This document shows positions 25,620-34,004 of a stretch of 64,000 nucleotides of DNA, piece after piece; the first letter of the stretch is position 1, and each line of letters opens with the position of its first letter. A program made the translations under genes and the position numbers. Origin of the DNA: Paenibacillus radicis (ex Gao et al. 2016) (GTDB lineage: Bacteria; Bacillota; Bacilli; Paenibacillales; Paenibacillaceae); contig NZ_BMHY01000013.1 in assembly GCF_014641555.1 (NCBI RefSeq), positions 61,495 through 125,494 on the forward strand, given 5' to 3'. The notes under the pieces were generated by a model. That model searched no databases and had not been told where the DNA came from. It saw only the letters and a list, made by a program, of their open reading frames with translations.

Positions 25620-26050
25620 AGGTAGTCGAGTCTTCAACGAACCAGCTTCGCTAATTAGCGAAGGTAAGTTCGCTCGGAGATGGCTGGTTGTGGTTTGTGA
25701 ATGGAATAGCGAACCTAGTTTCGCAATTGGTGAACCTAGCTTCGCGAAAAGCGAAATTTGGTTCGCTGTAGGCCAAGGTTGCCGGGAATGAGGCGGAATA
25801 GCGAAAGCAGTTTCGCTGTACAGCGAAACTGCTTCGTTAATCTAATGTTACCCAAGTGCAGTGAATCAGTTTCGTTAGCTAATGGTTACTAAGGTTAGCG
25901 AATCAGTTTCGTTAGCTAATGGTTACTAAGGTTAGGCCAATGAGTTTCGTTAGCTAATGGTTACTAAGGTTAGCGCGAACGAGCTCCATTAGCCGGTGTT
26001 TACTGCGGTTACAACGAACCAGCTTCGCTAATTTGCGCGAGGGTAATCGG
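25620..26050. repeat. Cluster of small palindromic and tandem repeats
   Basis: The 552-bp gap between the small gene and vanW is filled with variants of AGCGAA..AGTTTCGCT. It includes a perfect 30-nt palindrome (25805-25834), and three near-identical tandem units of 37-38 bp starting at 25863, 25900 and 25938 that share GAGTTTCGTTAGCTAATGG or CAG-form and ACTAAGGTTAG, with two more degenerate units at about 25975 and 26013. Earlier diverged copies lie at 25635-25790. No reading frame or promoter is evident. Confidence 0.75.
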
Positions 26051-26078
26051 CAGTACTGCCCGCTCGATCAACTCCTCT

Positions 26079-27506
26079 TTAAATCCCATCCTCGACGATT
26101 TGCTCGGATGGCTTTGGCGTCGGCGTCGCGGACGGCGCGCTGCTGCCGGGACCGACGTGCACGATCGTCGGCTGGGCGCGGTACGTGTCGCGGGTGATGC
26201 GCTCGCGTGACACCGTTTTGCCGTCTTGAATGAGGCTGCGGTACGTTTCGACAACGGTGCCGCTGCGTCCTTGCTGGACGACGACCCGTTGGCCTGCCTT
26301 CAGCGATTTATCCGTAATTTGCTGCACAGTAGCAGGCAGCTCCTTCACAGTAACGGATTCGATATCGTAGCGAATATCCTCCGGCAGCGTCCCGAACAGC
26401 TTCACTGTCAGCTTCTGCCCTTCGACACTGGTGCGGATAATGAGATGCTTGCCCGTCGAGTTTTTAAAGCGGAAATCGATAGCGCCGGTGGCGAACGTAG
26501 CATCTTGGCCTTTGGGCAAGTAAGCGACCGGCAGCGAGTGGTTGCGGCGCTCTACGATTTCGATGCCGGTGCGGATAATCGTATTGTACAAGGTGCTGGA
26601 CACTTGGCAAATGCCTCCGCCAACGCCGGGAACCAGCTTGCCGTTTTGAATGACCGGTGCTTCTTTGAACCCGTATTTTTCTTCCGCCAGCTTTATGACT
26701 TTTCCGTATGAGAAAATTTCCCCTGGAGCAAGATGCCAGTCATTCAAAGCATTTGCCGCCGCGGTTACATTGTAGGCGCGGCCTGCAGCGCTTGTTCGGA
26801 AATCGGTCGTATACTCGAAAATTTTCCGCTCAATGCCCTCGTCCTTCAGTTGCTCCAGCGTCACCTTTGGATGCAATATCCCGACAGGCAGCTTCGCATG
26901 AATCGAAGCTTCTGGCGCCTTGCCGAGCTCCTCCGAAGGTACGATTACCCATGGGCTGACCTCCTCGACCAATGCAGCAACGTCGATCCGGAAGGCATCG
27001 ACATGCGGCTTATAGGTGACCTCATCTTTGTCGGTGATCGTTCGGGTCGCATCCTTAGACTCGCTCTTGTCGATCCAGCCCCATTGCTTGTTGACCAAAT
27101 CCTCGAATACAGCGCGGTCAAACGTTTGCGCAAGCTCGTATTGCTTCGGGAAGTGGTAGCGGTACTTGGCTCGTTCCCAGACTGTACCTTTCCGCAACTG
27201 ATCCAAATCATTCCGAACGTCAATCCATTCGGCACTATAACCAATTTGCGTCACCGTCCACTGCTTGCTGTCTGCTGTTTCTCCGTTGGCTTCTACCTTC
27301 ACCGTCCGCTGCTCCAGCGTTTTCTCGTATTGATCCAGCAGCTCCAGCGCTTCGTTAATCTTCATGCCGCCTATGGAGATGCCGCCTGCCGTTACCTCGT
27401 CCGGCACAGTGTCCTGCTGGGCATAATACCAGATTCCTCCCCAAGCAACCGAGGCGATGAGCAGCAGCGAAATAATAACGATTAGACCCATATGAACTTT
27501 CTTCAT
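26079..27506 (-). CDS. VanW-like protein with G5 domain
   Basis: 475 residues. An N-terminal membrane anchor (HMGLIVIISLLLIASVAWGG region) is followed by a peptidoglycan-binding-4-like extracellular region (about 40-220), the VanW domain (about 225-370; NDWHLAPGEIFSYGKV, VPGVGGGICQVSSTLYN, ERRNHSLPVAYLP) and a G5 domain (about 375-450). Proteins of this type are extracellular cell-wall-associated factors; VanW itself is an accessory of vancomycin resistance clusters, but no other van gene is here, so resistance is not implied. The start is the internal ATG at 27506 with AAGGGTGGT upstream; an earlier in-frame ATG at 27656 would place 50 polar residues before the anchor. Divergent from ftsE. 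Confidence 0.85.
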   Translation of the reverse strand: MKKVHMGLIVIISLLLIASVAWGGIWYYAQQDTVPDEVTAGGISIGGMKINEALELLDQYEKTLEQRTVKVEANGETADSKQWTVTQIGYSAEWIDVRNDLDQLRKGTVWERAKYRYHFPKQYELAQTFDRAVFEDLVNKQWGWIDKSESKDATRTITDKDEVTYKPHVDAFRIDVAALVEEVSPWVIVPSEELGKAPEASIHAKLPVGILHPKVTLEQLKDEGIERKIFEYTTDFRTSAAGRAYNVTAAANALNDWHLAPGEIFSYGKVIKLAEEKYGFKEAPVIQNGKLVPGVGGGICQVSSTLYNTIIRTGIEIVERRNHSLPVAYLPKGQDATFATGAIDFRFKNSTGKHLIIRTSVEGQKLTVKLFGTLPEDIRYDIESVTVKELPATVQQITDKSLKAGQRVVVQQGRSGTVVETYRSLIQDGKTVSRERITRDTYRAQPTIVHVGPGSSAPSATPTPKPSEQIVEDGI

Positions 27507-27819
27507 CCCTTGACCACCCTTCTTCCTGTCCCAAAATGACAATATTTCATATATATGCAGCGGCCGGCCCATTCTTGTCATTCTTGCAGCGGGCAATCCG
27601 CGGAATACCTTGTCGAAAATAGCTCTTTTTTCCCTTGCTGCAATCCAAAAACACATTATGAGAATTGTGAAAATATGAGGGAAAAATCCCCATTGTGGAG
27701 GAATTCGACTATCCCTGTCGAATTAGTAACGCTGGCGAGTTGAGAGTTGTGTCGCACAACCTCGTCCCTTACTCCGTAATCGACCGTTTTCTTTATATAA
27801 AAAACAGGATGTGACTTTT
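27507..27819. other. 313-bp divergent spacer vanW/ftsE with inverted repeats
   Basis: No gene seen. It holds a perfect 8-bp inverted repeat AATTCGAC (27702-27709) / GTCGAATT (27717-27724) with a 7-nt loop, and a small GTTGTG/CACAAC hairpin at 27746-27760. No convincing -35/-10 pair was found for ftsE. Confidence 0.5.
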
Positions 27820-28506
27820 GTGATAGAGATGCAAGACATATGGAAGACCTACACTGACGGCACACATGCTCTTAAAGGTGTGTCCGTACGCATAGATCGT
27901 AATGAATTCGTTTACCTGGTCGGACCGTCAGGCGCCGGCAAATCGACATTTATGAAGCTTATTTACCGGGAGGAAGTGCCGACCAAAGGGCAAATTTCCG
28001 TCAACGGATTCAATATCGGGAAGCTGAAGCCTCGTAAAATCCCATACGTCCGCCGCAATATCGGCGTCATTTTCCAAGATTTCAGACTTCTCCCCAAGCT
28101 TACGGTTTATGAAAATGTCGCCTTCGCGATGGAAGTTATTGAAGCGCCCCGCCGCATCATTAAGAAGCGGACGATGGAGGTGCTGGATCTCGTCGGCTTG
28201 AAGCATAAGCATGCCAGTCTCCCGGCTCAGCTGTCCGGCGGCGAGCAGCAGCGGGTGGCGATCGCCCGAGCGATTGTGAACAATCCGTCCGTTATCGTAG
28301 CGGATGAGCCAACCGGCAACCTTGACCCCGAGACGTCCTGGGGCATTATGAACCTGCTGGAAGAGATCAATTTCCGCGGTGCGACGATCCTGATGGCTAC
28401 GCACAACAAAGAAATCGTCAATACAATGCGCAAACGCGTCATCGCTATCGAGGACGGCAATATCGCGCGTGATGAGGCAAGAGGGGAGTACGGCTATGAG
28501 ATTTAG
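27820..28506 (+). CDS. ftsE: Cell division ABC transporter ATPase FtsE
   Basis: 228 residues. Walker A GPSGAGKST, signature LSGGEQQRVAIARA, Walker B VIVADEPTGN and H-loop ATHNKE. The sequence VIFQDFRLLP after the Q-loop is typical of FtsE. With FtsX it forms a mechanotransmission complex that activates a peptidoglycan hydrolase. Start GTG 27820 gives MIEMQDIWKTY, matching known FtsE; AGGATG lies 10 bp upstream, and GTG 27811 is a less likely alternative. It overlaps ftsX by 11 bp. Confidence 0.93.
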   Translation: MIEMQDIWKTYTDGTHALKGVSVRIDRNEFVYLVGPSGAGKSTFMKLIYREEVPTKGQISVNGFNIGKLKPRKIPYVRRNIGVIFQDFRLLPKLTVYENVAFAMEVIEAPRRIIKKRTMEVLDLVGLKHKHASLPAQLSGGEQQRVAIARAIVNNPSVIVADEPTGNLDPETSWGIMNLLEEINFRGATILMATHNKEIVNTMRKRVIAIEDGNIARDEARGEYGYEI

Positions 28507-29413
28507 CACCCTGATTCGCCATATTCGCGAAGGCTTGAAAAGCATACTCCGCAATGGGTGGATGACATTTGCCTCCATGAGCTCCATGTTTATCTCCCTG
28601 TTCCTGCTCGGCGTGTTTCTCATCGTCGCTCTCAATATCAACAGCTTGGCGGCGGACTTCGAGAGCCAGGTTCAGATTCGCGTTTATTTGCAGACGGATA
28701 TCGACCAGGAGAAGAAGAACGAGCTGCAGAACAAGATCGGCCGCATGACAGAAGTCAGCAAGGTAACTTTTGTCTCCAAGGAAGAGGGGCTGGAGCTGTT
28801 GCGCGACAACTTGGGCGAAGATGGCGATGATCTGCTTGACGGCTACGACAAGGAAAGCAATCCGTTGCCCGATTCATTCACCGTAGAAGTATTCGATCCG
28901 CAAACGATCGAAGCGGCTGCCGCGCAAATTAATGAAATCAACAAGTCGGATGACATGAAGCCGATTACCAAAGTGAAATATGGACAAGGCACCATTGAGA
29001 CGCTGTTCAAAATAACGAATGCGGTCCGCAATATCGGCCTCATTATCGTAATCGGCTTGGGTCTCACGGCGATGTTCCTAATTTCCAATATGATCAAAAT
29101 GACCATTATCGCCCGCAGGCGTGAAATTGGCATTATGAAGCTGGTAGGCGCGACCAATGCATTTATTCGCTGGCCGTTCTTCATTGAAGGCGCGATCATT
29201 GGCATCGTCTCGTCGGTTATTACGACGGCGGTTGTGCTGTTCTCCTACTCGGAGCTCGTGCGGCTGACAAAAGTAGATTTGGGATTAATGCTGCTGAAGC
29301 TGGTGCCGGTTGAGGACTGCGGGATGCAGGTAGGTGTGCTGCTGATTGGTCTGGGTACGCTGCTTGGTATTTGGGGAAGTACAATTTCGGTTCGAAAATA
29401 TTTGAAAGTGTAG
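28496..29413 (+). CDS. ftsX: Cell division membrane protein FtsX
   Basis: 305 residues with four membrane segments: one after the N-terminal cytoplasmic helix (MFISLFLLGVFLIVAL region), then an extracellular domain of about 120 residues (the hydrolase-binding ECD, with VQIRVYLQTDI), and three more in the C-terminal half (LIIVIGLGLTAMFLIS; GAIIGIVSSVITTAVVLF; VGVLLIGLGTLLGI). Start ATG 28496 is inside the end of ftsE and follows GAGGGGAG; an upstream ATG at 28469 is within ftsE coding sequence and gives a non-FtsX N-terminus. Ends 12 bp before the M23 gene, so the three are one unit. Confidence 0.93.
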   Translation: MRFSTLIRHIREGLKSILRNGWMTFASMSSMFISLFLLGVFLIVALNINSLAADFESQVQIRVYLQTDIDQEKKNELQNKIGRMTEVSKVTFVSKEEGLELLRDNLGEDGDDLLDGYDKESNPLPDSFTVEVFDPQTIEAAAAQINEINKSDDMKPITKVKYGQGTIETLFKITNAVRNIGLIIVIGLGLTAMFLISNMIKMTIIARRREIGIMKLVGATNAFIRWPFFIEGAIIGIVSSVITTAVVLFSYSELVRLTKVDLGLMLLKLVPVEDCGMQVGVLLIGLGTLLGIWGSTISVRKYLKV

Positions 29414-29425
29414 GTGACCGCTAGG

Positions 29426-30598
29426 GTGAAAGGGAAAAAACTGCTTATTGTCATAACGATGCTGACGGTTTTTATGTTGCAGCCTGTAGGCGGTCATGCC
29501 GCTTCCTCCATTGATAAAATCAATAAAGATCTTGCTGCCGCGAAAAAACAGATCGACCAAGCGGAGAAAAGCGCCGCTGCTGCGGAGCAGCAGAAGGCTT
29601 CGATTAACGGACAGAAAGCCGATGCTGAAAAATCGATTGAGACGATTATGAAAGAGCTCGACGCTGTGACAGTCAATCTGGTCCGCGTACAGACGCAGGT
29701 GGATGATAAGGAAGCGGAGCTTCAGCAAGCCGGCGAGGATTTAGTGGAAGCGGAGCAGCGTGTCGAATCCCGTGATCAGCTGCTGCAGCAGCGTCTTCGA
29801 TTGATGTATGAGAATGGGTTCGTTTCTTACCTTGACGTTTTGCTTAGCTCCACGAGCTTTATGGATTTTCTAGACCGTTTTGATTCCTTGCAGTCGATTT
29901 TAAGCCAGGACCGCAACATTCTGGAGCAGCATAAAAAAGACAAGGCTCTCGTTATTGAAAAGCAAGATAAAGTTGCAAAAGCGCTGGATGAAGTCAAAGT
30001 CTCCTACGCCAAGCTTCAGACATACAAGTCGGAGCTGAAGAAGAAGGAAGAGCAGAAGGAAGTTTTGATCGCTAACTATAACAAGAAGATCGAGGAACTG
30101 GATGAAATCAGCGAGGAGCAGGAAGCACTGCTGATTGCACTGGCGAAGAAGGTTTCCGATTTGGAAAAAGAAAAGAAAAAAATTAAAACGCCTTACAGCG
30201 GCGGCAAACTTGCCATGCCAATCCGGGATAACTACCGGGTAAGCTCGAACTTCGGCTATCGGATTCATCCGGTAACAGGCAAGAAAAAGCTGCATGCCGG
30301 TATGGATTTTGCAGTACCGCAAGGAACATCCATCTATGCGGCTGAGGGCGGCGTTGTCATTGTTTCGCAAGTATGGAGCGGCTACGGCAACTGCATCATT
30401 ATCGATCATGGCAACGGTCTATGGACGCTTTACGGCCATATAAAGAATAACGGCTTGCTGGTAAGCAAGGGAGATACGGTCAAACGCGGCCAGAAAATCG
30501 CGGAAAGCGGCAATACCGGTATATCAACAGGGCCGCATCTCCACTTTGAAGTGCGCAAAGATCAAGTTCCGGTCAATCCGAGCGGATACTTGAAATAA
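29426..30598 (+). CDS. Coiled-coil M23 peptidase (EnvC/CwlO-like), probable FtsEX partner
   Basis: 390 residues. Signal peptide (KKLLIVITMLTVFML...GGHA), a long heptad-rich coiled coil (about 25-245) made of two helices, then an M23/LysM-type LytM domain: NFGYRIHPVTGKKKLHAGMDFA (first zinc His and Asp), YGNCIIIDHGNG, and HLHFEV (other histidines). All zinc ligands appear present, so it may be an active DD-endopeptidase rather than only an activator. Start GTG 29426 with AGGTGA 8 bp upstream is better than GTG 29414, which overlaps that site. Position directly after ftsX strongly suggests regulation by FtsEX, as for EnvC and CwlO. Confidence 0.88.
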   Translation: MKGKKLLIVITMLTVFMLQPVGGHAASSIDKINKDLAAAKKQIDQAEKSAAAAEQQKASINGQKADAEKSIETIMKELDAVTVNLVRVQTQVDDKEAELQQAGEDLVEAEQRVESRDQLLQQRLRLMYENGFVSYLDVLLSSTSFMDFLDRFDSLQSILSQDRNILEQHKKDKALVIEKQDKVAKALDEVKVSYAKLQTYKSELKKKEEQKEVLIANYNKKIEELDEISEEQEALLIALAKKVSDLEKEKKKIKTPYSGGKLAMPIRDNYRVSSNFGYRIHPVTGKKKLHAGMDFAVPQGTSIYAAEGGVVIVSQVWSGYGNCIIIDHGNGLWTLYGHIKNNGLLVSKGDTVKRGQKIAESGNTGISTGPHLHFEVRKDQVPVNPSGYLK

Positions 30599-30620
30599 GA
30601 AGAATTAGAAGAAACGACAG

Positions 30621-30647
30621 AGGCAGCCAAGCGGCTGCCTTATTTTT
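30621..30647 (+). terminator. Terminator of the ftsE-ftsX-M23 unit
   Basis: 8-bp stem (30621-30628 with 30633-30640), AAGC loop, TATTTTT tail. Confidence 0.85.
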
Positions 30648-30787
30648 CAGCTATATAAAAAAGGAAAATGATCAATAAAGATGGACGGCTTGTCATATAC
30701 TAGCGTGGTTAGCGAAATTTGACGCATGCATGGCTCGCTTGCGCGTTTGTGCGTACGGCGGCCATTCATGGCAAAGGTGGTGTCGAG

Positions 30788-32242
30788 GTGCAATTTAGAG
30801 GGCGTACCGTAGTCGCATTCGTCCTGTTGACGATGATTGCCACGATGGCAATTACATTGACCTGGGCGGACCAGCGAATGCTGAAGGATGCGGGAAAACG
30901 GCCTGCCGTTTCGGCAGCCGCGGCTGAAGGCAAGGGCTTCTCCAAAGCGGAGTTGTCCAAAATGAATACGGTGCTCGATCTGATCGAGACGAAATATGTT
31001 CATGAAATGGATCGGAATAAGCTCGTGGACGGCGCGGTCCGGGGCATGATGACCTCGTTGAACGATCCTTATTCCGTGTATATGGAGAAGGATACTGCGC
31101 AGCATTTTTCGGAAACGATTGAAGGCTCGTTCACAGGTATCGGTGCGGAAGTGACGATGGACAAGGGACGGATTACGATTGTGTCCCCGATTAAAGACTC
31201 CCCGGCGGAGCGCGCCGGACTGATGGCTAAAGATGTCGTCGTGTCGGTCAATGGCGAGAAGCTTGATGGCTTAAGTCTGAATGAGGCGGTTGGCAAAATT
31301 CGCGGGCCAAAGGGAACAAAAGCGAAGCTGAATATTGTGCGGAGCGGCTATGCCGAACCGATCGAGCTTATTTTGGTTCGCGACGACATTGACGTCGAGA
31401 CGGTGTATGCCAAGAAGCGCGATGACGGCATAGGCGTCATTGAAATTCGCCAGTTCTCATGGAATACGGCAGACCGCTTCAAGGAGGAACTTGCCCGTCT
31501 CGAAGAGAATGGAGGGCTGAAGGGCCTTGTCATCGATGTACGCAACAATCCGGGCGGAGTTTTGCCAGTTGTCGTGGAGGTAGCACAATCCTTTGTGCCG
31601 AAAGAGGAGACGATCGTCCAGGTCGAGGACCGGGATGGGAAGCGGGATGCATCGAAATCGAAGGATGGTGTCGCGAAAAAATATCCGCTTGTCGTGCTTA
31701 TCAACAAAGGCAGCGCGAGCGCATCCGAGATTTTGGCCGGAGCACTGAAAGAACGCGCAAACGCCGTGCTTATTGGAGAGACAACGTTTGGCAAAGGGAC
31801 GGTTCAAGTGAGCTACAACAAGTCGCTTGGCGATGGCAGTCTGGTGAAGATGACGATCGCGAAGTGGCTGACGCCTGACGGCAACTGGATTCACGAAAAG
31901 GGGATTAAGCCCGATATCGAAGTTCAGCCTCCGGCCTTATATAATGCGGTCAGACTTTCATTGGCTGAACCGCTTCACAAAGATATGCTTGGGGAGCAGG
32001 TACGAAGCGTACAGGTGATGCTGGGCGGCCTTGGGTATGATCTGGATCGCTATGACGGTTACTTTAGCGACGGGACGGCTCAAGCGGTGAAGAGCTTCCA
32101 GAGTGATGCCGGCCTTTCAGCGACCGGTGAGGTGGATGTGAAAACAGCGGAGGCGCTGGAGCAGGCTGTTGTGAAATGGCTGCGTGACGAAGGACATGAT
32201 CTTCAAATGATCGAAGCAATCAAAGCGGCCGGCAGGAAATAA
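30788..32242 (+). CDS. ctpB: CtpB-type S41 carboxyl-terminal processing protease
   Basis: 484 residues. N-terminal signal/anchor (GRTVVAFVLLTMIATMAIT), PDZ domain (about 112-190, GSFTGIGAEV; IVSPIKDSPAERAGL), S41 protease core with catalytic serine S311 in NKGSASASE and lysine K336 in TFGKGTVQ, and a C-terminal peptidoglycan-binding-1 domain (about 415-475). The Ser-Lys spacing of 25 equals that of B. subtilis CtpB, which works in sporulation signalling. Start GTG 30788 (after AAAGGTGGT) is preferred; an ATG-like start at 30719 adds 23 residues with no binding site. Between the M23 gene and minJ as in B. subtilis. Confidence 0.88.
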   Translation: MQFRGRTVVAFVLLTMIATMAITLTWADQRMLKDAGKRPAVSAAAAEGKGFSKAELSKMNTVLDLIETKYVHEMDRNKLVDGAVRGMMTSLNDPYSVYMEKDTAQHFSETIEGSFTGIGAEVTMDKGRITIVSPIKDSPAERAGLMAKDVVVSVNGEKLDGLSLNEAVGKIRGPKGTKAKLNIVRSGYAEPIELILVRDDIDVETVYAKKRDDGIGVIEIRQFSWNTADRFKEELARLEENGGLKGLVIDVRNNPGGVLPVVVEVAQSFVPKEETIVQVEDRDGKRDASKSKDGVAKKYPLVVLINKGSASASEILAGALKERANAVLIGETTFGKGTVQVSYNKSLGDGSLVKMTIAKWLTPDGNWIHEKGIKPDIEVQPPALYNAVRLSLAEPLHKDMLGEQVRSVQVMLGGLGYDLDRYDGYFSDGTAQAVKSFQSDAGLSATGEVDVKTAEALEQAVVKWLRDEGHDLQMIEAIKAAGRK

Positions 32243-32266
32243 CTTGGCCGCGTCGAATAAATAAGA

Positions 32267-32304
32267 GGTTGGCTCTGGTTAGTCGGAGTCAGCCTTTTAT
32301 TTTT
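32267..32304 (+). terminator. Terminator of ctpB
   Basis: 11-bp stem with three G-U pairs (32267-32277 with 32284-32294), then TTTTATTTTT. Confidence 0.65.
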
Positions 32305-32359
32305 GCCGCAAAGGTTTTGTTTGCGTACATAGGTTATAGGAGAGGAGACGGTCGCAACT

Positions 32360-33661
32360 GTGGATACAGCTTTAACCCTATTAAAGCAACTGGAATCGGC
32401 AGCGGTGCACTTGCTTGCACAGCCTTTTTATTATATAGCGGTTTTATTCATTGCCCTGCAGTATACGAGGCAAATCCGATTGGAACGGCAAATGTTTGCC
32501 GTTCGTCTTCACTACTGGCCAAGACTGCTCGGCCGGGCTATGCTGGCTGGATTGCTGGCTGGCTTATGCTTCTCGGTAATCGGTGCGTTTATAGGAGCCG
32601 CCATTACCCAGGAGACTGTACTGTGGTTATGGGGCGCTGCAGCAGTGCTGATGCTGTTCCGCATCCGTTATTTATGTTTCGCCTATGGAGCGGGCATTCT
32701 GGCTCTGCTTCAATGGCTGACCGGATTTTTCCCGCTGGCCGATCAAGGCGGGACGATTGCCCGCATGGCGGCATCTTTGGAGCAAATCGATATGCCGGGC
32801 TTGCTCATGCTCGTTGCTCTTCTGCATTTGGCGGAAGCGCTGCTTGTAGCCCGGCAAGGGGACAAGCTTGCGACGCCTCTGTTCTTAGAGGGCAAGCGCG
32901 GCAAGCTGGTTGGCGGCTATATGCTGCAAGGCTTCTGGCCAGTGCCGCTGCTGCTGCTCGTTCCGGCAGCCGGAGGCGAACAGACGGCGCTGCCGTGGAC
33001 GCCGCTGCTTGGCGCTGACTGGTCGCAGGGCTGGACGGTCATTGCGCTGCCAATGGTAATTGGCTTCAGCGAATTGACCCGATCTATGCTCCCGAAGGAG
33101 AAGGCGAAGCATGCGGCCAAAGGGCTGACGCTATTCAGCGTCGGCTTGATGGGAGCCGCTTTGCTCGCTTGGTGGCAGCCCGTGCTGCTTCCGCTTGCCG
33201 CACTGGTATCCCTGTTGCTGCATGAAGTGATTATATGGCGCAGCCGATCGGTAGAAGCGGCTAGAAGCCCATTGTTCGTGAATGACCGCCGCGGTCTGCG
33301 TATCTTGGGCATCGTGCCGGAGACGCCGGCAGAGGCTATGGGACTTCAATCTGGCGAGATTTTAGCTAAGGTAAATGGCACCCGCGTCTATAACAAAGAA
33401 GATTTGCATGCAGCGCTGCAAAGCAATTCGGCGCTCAGCAAGCTGGAAGTTCTGAATCATGCGGGCGAAGTGAAATTCGTGCAGCGGGCGCGTTACGCCG
33501 GCGACCATCATCAGCTTGGCGTCATATTGGCGCCTGATGAGAACGCGAATTATTATGCCGCAGCAGGACCCAGCTCTTTGCTGGAGCTGCTTCGCAGCTC
33601 CAGAACATCCAATCGCCGCACAACGCGGGAGAAAACGTCCAGCGAGGAAACATCGCTCTAA
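32360..33661 (+). CDS. minJ: MinJ-like polytopic PDZ protein
   Basis: 433 residues. About seven to eight hydrophobic segments fill residues 15-305 (e.g. FYYIAVLFIALQYT; LLAGLCFSVIGAFIGA; LLMLVALLHLAEALLV), followed by a cytoplasmic PDZ domain (about 313-395; RILGIVPETPAEAMGLQSGEI split as RILGIVPETPAEAMG and LQSGEILAKVNG). This architecture and the position after ctpB and before uvrBA match MinJ (YvjD) of B. subtilis, which links DivIVA to MinD at division sites. Sequence identity could not be measured, so the name rests on architecture and synteny. Start GTG 32360 after GGAGAGGAG. The C-terminal tail is rich in Arg/Ser/Thr. Confidence 0.75.
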   Translation: MDTALTLLKQLESAAVHLLAQPFYYIAVLFIALQYTRQIRLERQMFAVRLHYWPRLLGRAMLAGLLAGLCFSVIGAFIGAAITQETVLWLWGAAAVLMLFRIRYLCFAYGAGILALLQWLTGFFPLADQGGTIARMAASLEQIDMPGLLMLVALLHLAEALLVARQGDKLATPLFLEGKRGKLVGGYMLQGFWPVPLLLLVPAAGGEQTALPWTPLLGADWSQGWTVIALPMVIGFSELTRSMLPKEKAKHAAKGLTLFSVGLMGAALLAWWQPVLLPLAALVSLLLHEVIIWRSRSVEAARSPLFVNDRRGLRILGIVPETPAEAMGLQSGEILAKVNGTRVYNKEDLHAALQSNSALSKLEVLNHAGEVKFVQRARYAGDHHQLGVILAPDENANYYAAAGPSSLLELLRSSRTSNRRTTREKTSSEETSL

Positions 33662-33695
33662 TGACACTAAATCGCCGCTGTGGGCTCTACTGGAA

Positions 33696-33740
33696 GGCTC
33701 CTTCCTAAACTGCAAAGTTTAGGAGGAGTCTTCTCTTGTT
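33696..33740 (+). terminator. Terminator of minJ
   Basis: Stem CTCC-T-TCCTAAACT with AGTTTAGGA-GGAG (33698-33711 and 33716-33728), one bulged T, followed by TCTTCTCTTGTTTT. Confidence 0.75.
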
Positions 33741-33746
33741 TTCCCA

Positions 33747-33775
33747 TTGCAACACGCCCTTATTGAAGCTATAAT
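33747..33775 (+). promoter_or_regulatory. SigA-type promoter of uvrBA
   Basis: TTGCAA (33747-33752), 17-bp spacer, TATAAT (33770-33775). A second TATAAT at 33870-33875 has no good -35. The remaining 343-bp gap between minJ and uvrB shows no gene. Confidence 0.65.
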
Positions 33776-33782
33776 AGACAGG

Positions 33783-33796
33783 AGAACATACATTCT
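33783..33796 (+). promoter_or_regulatory. LexA-like SOS box at the uvrBA transcription start
   Basis: AGAACATACATTCT fits the Bacillus SOS consensus CGAACRNRYGTTYG at 11 of 14 positions and lies about 8 bp after the -10, where LexA would block initiation. The outer C/G pair and one core G differ, so binding may be weak. Confidence 0.45.
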
Positions 33797-34004
33797 TATA
33801 TTGATTTTGGGGAAATGGAATCGGGATGTAAAAGACGATTCTTTTCTGCTTGTTTTGAGAAAATTTGACTATAATGATAGATAAGTGCGGAGGCTGATGC
33901 TCAGATGCAAAGCTATCTGTGTTTATCCTGATATTTATAGCGGTTATAAGCATATATGCAAGAAATGGTTATTCAAAGAGCCGGGAACGGGGTGGAGGAA
34001 GCAA

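Noticed and set aside
25863..25975. Three near-identical repeats as a CRISPR array
   Set aside because: The units abut without unique spacers of constant size, and no cas gene is present in the window.
26079..27506. Vancomycin resistance function for the VanW-like gene
   Set aside because: No vanHAX-type ligase, dehydrogenase or dipeptidase genes nearby; VanW/G5 proteins are common in non-resistant Firmicutes.
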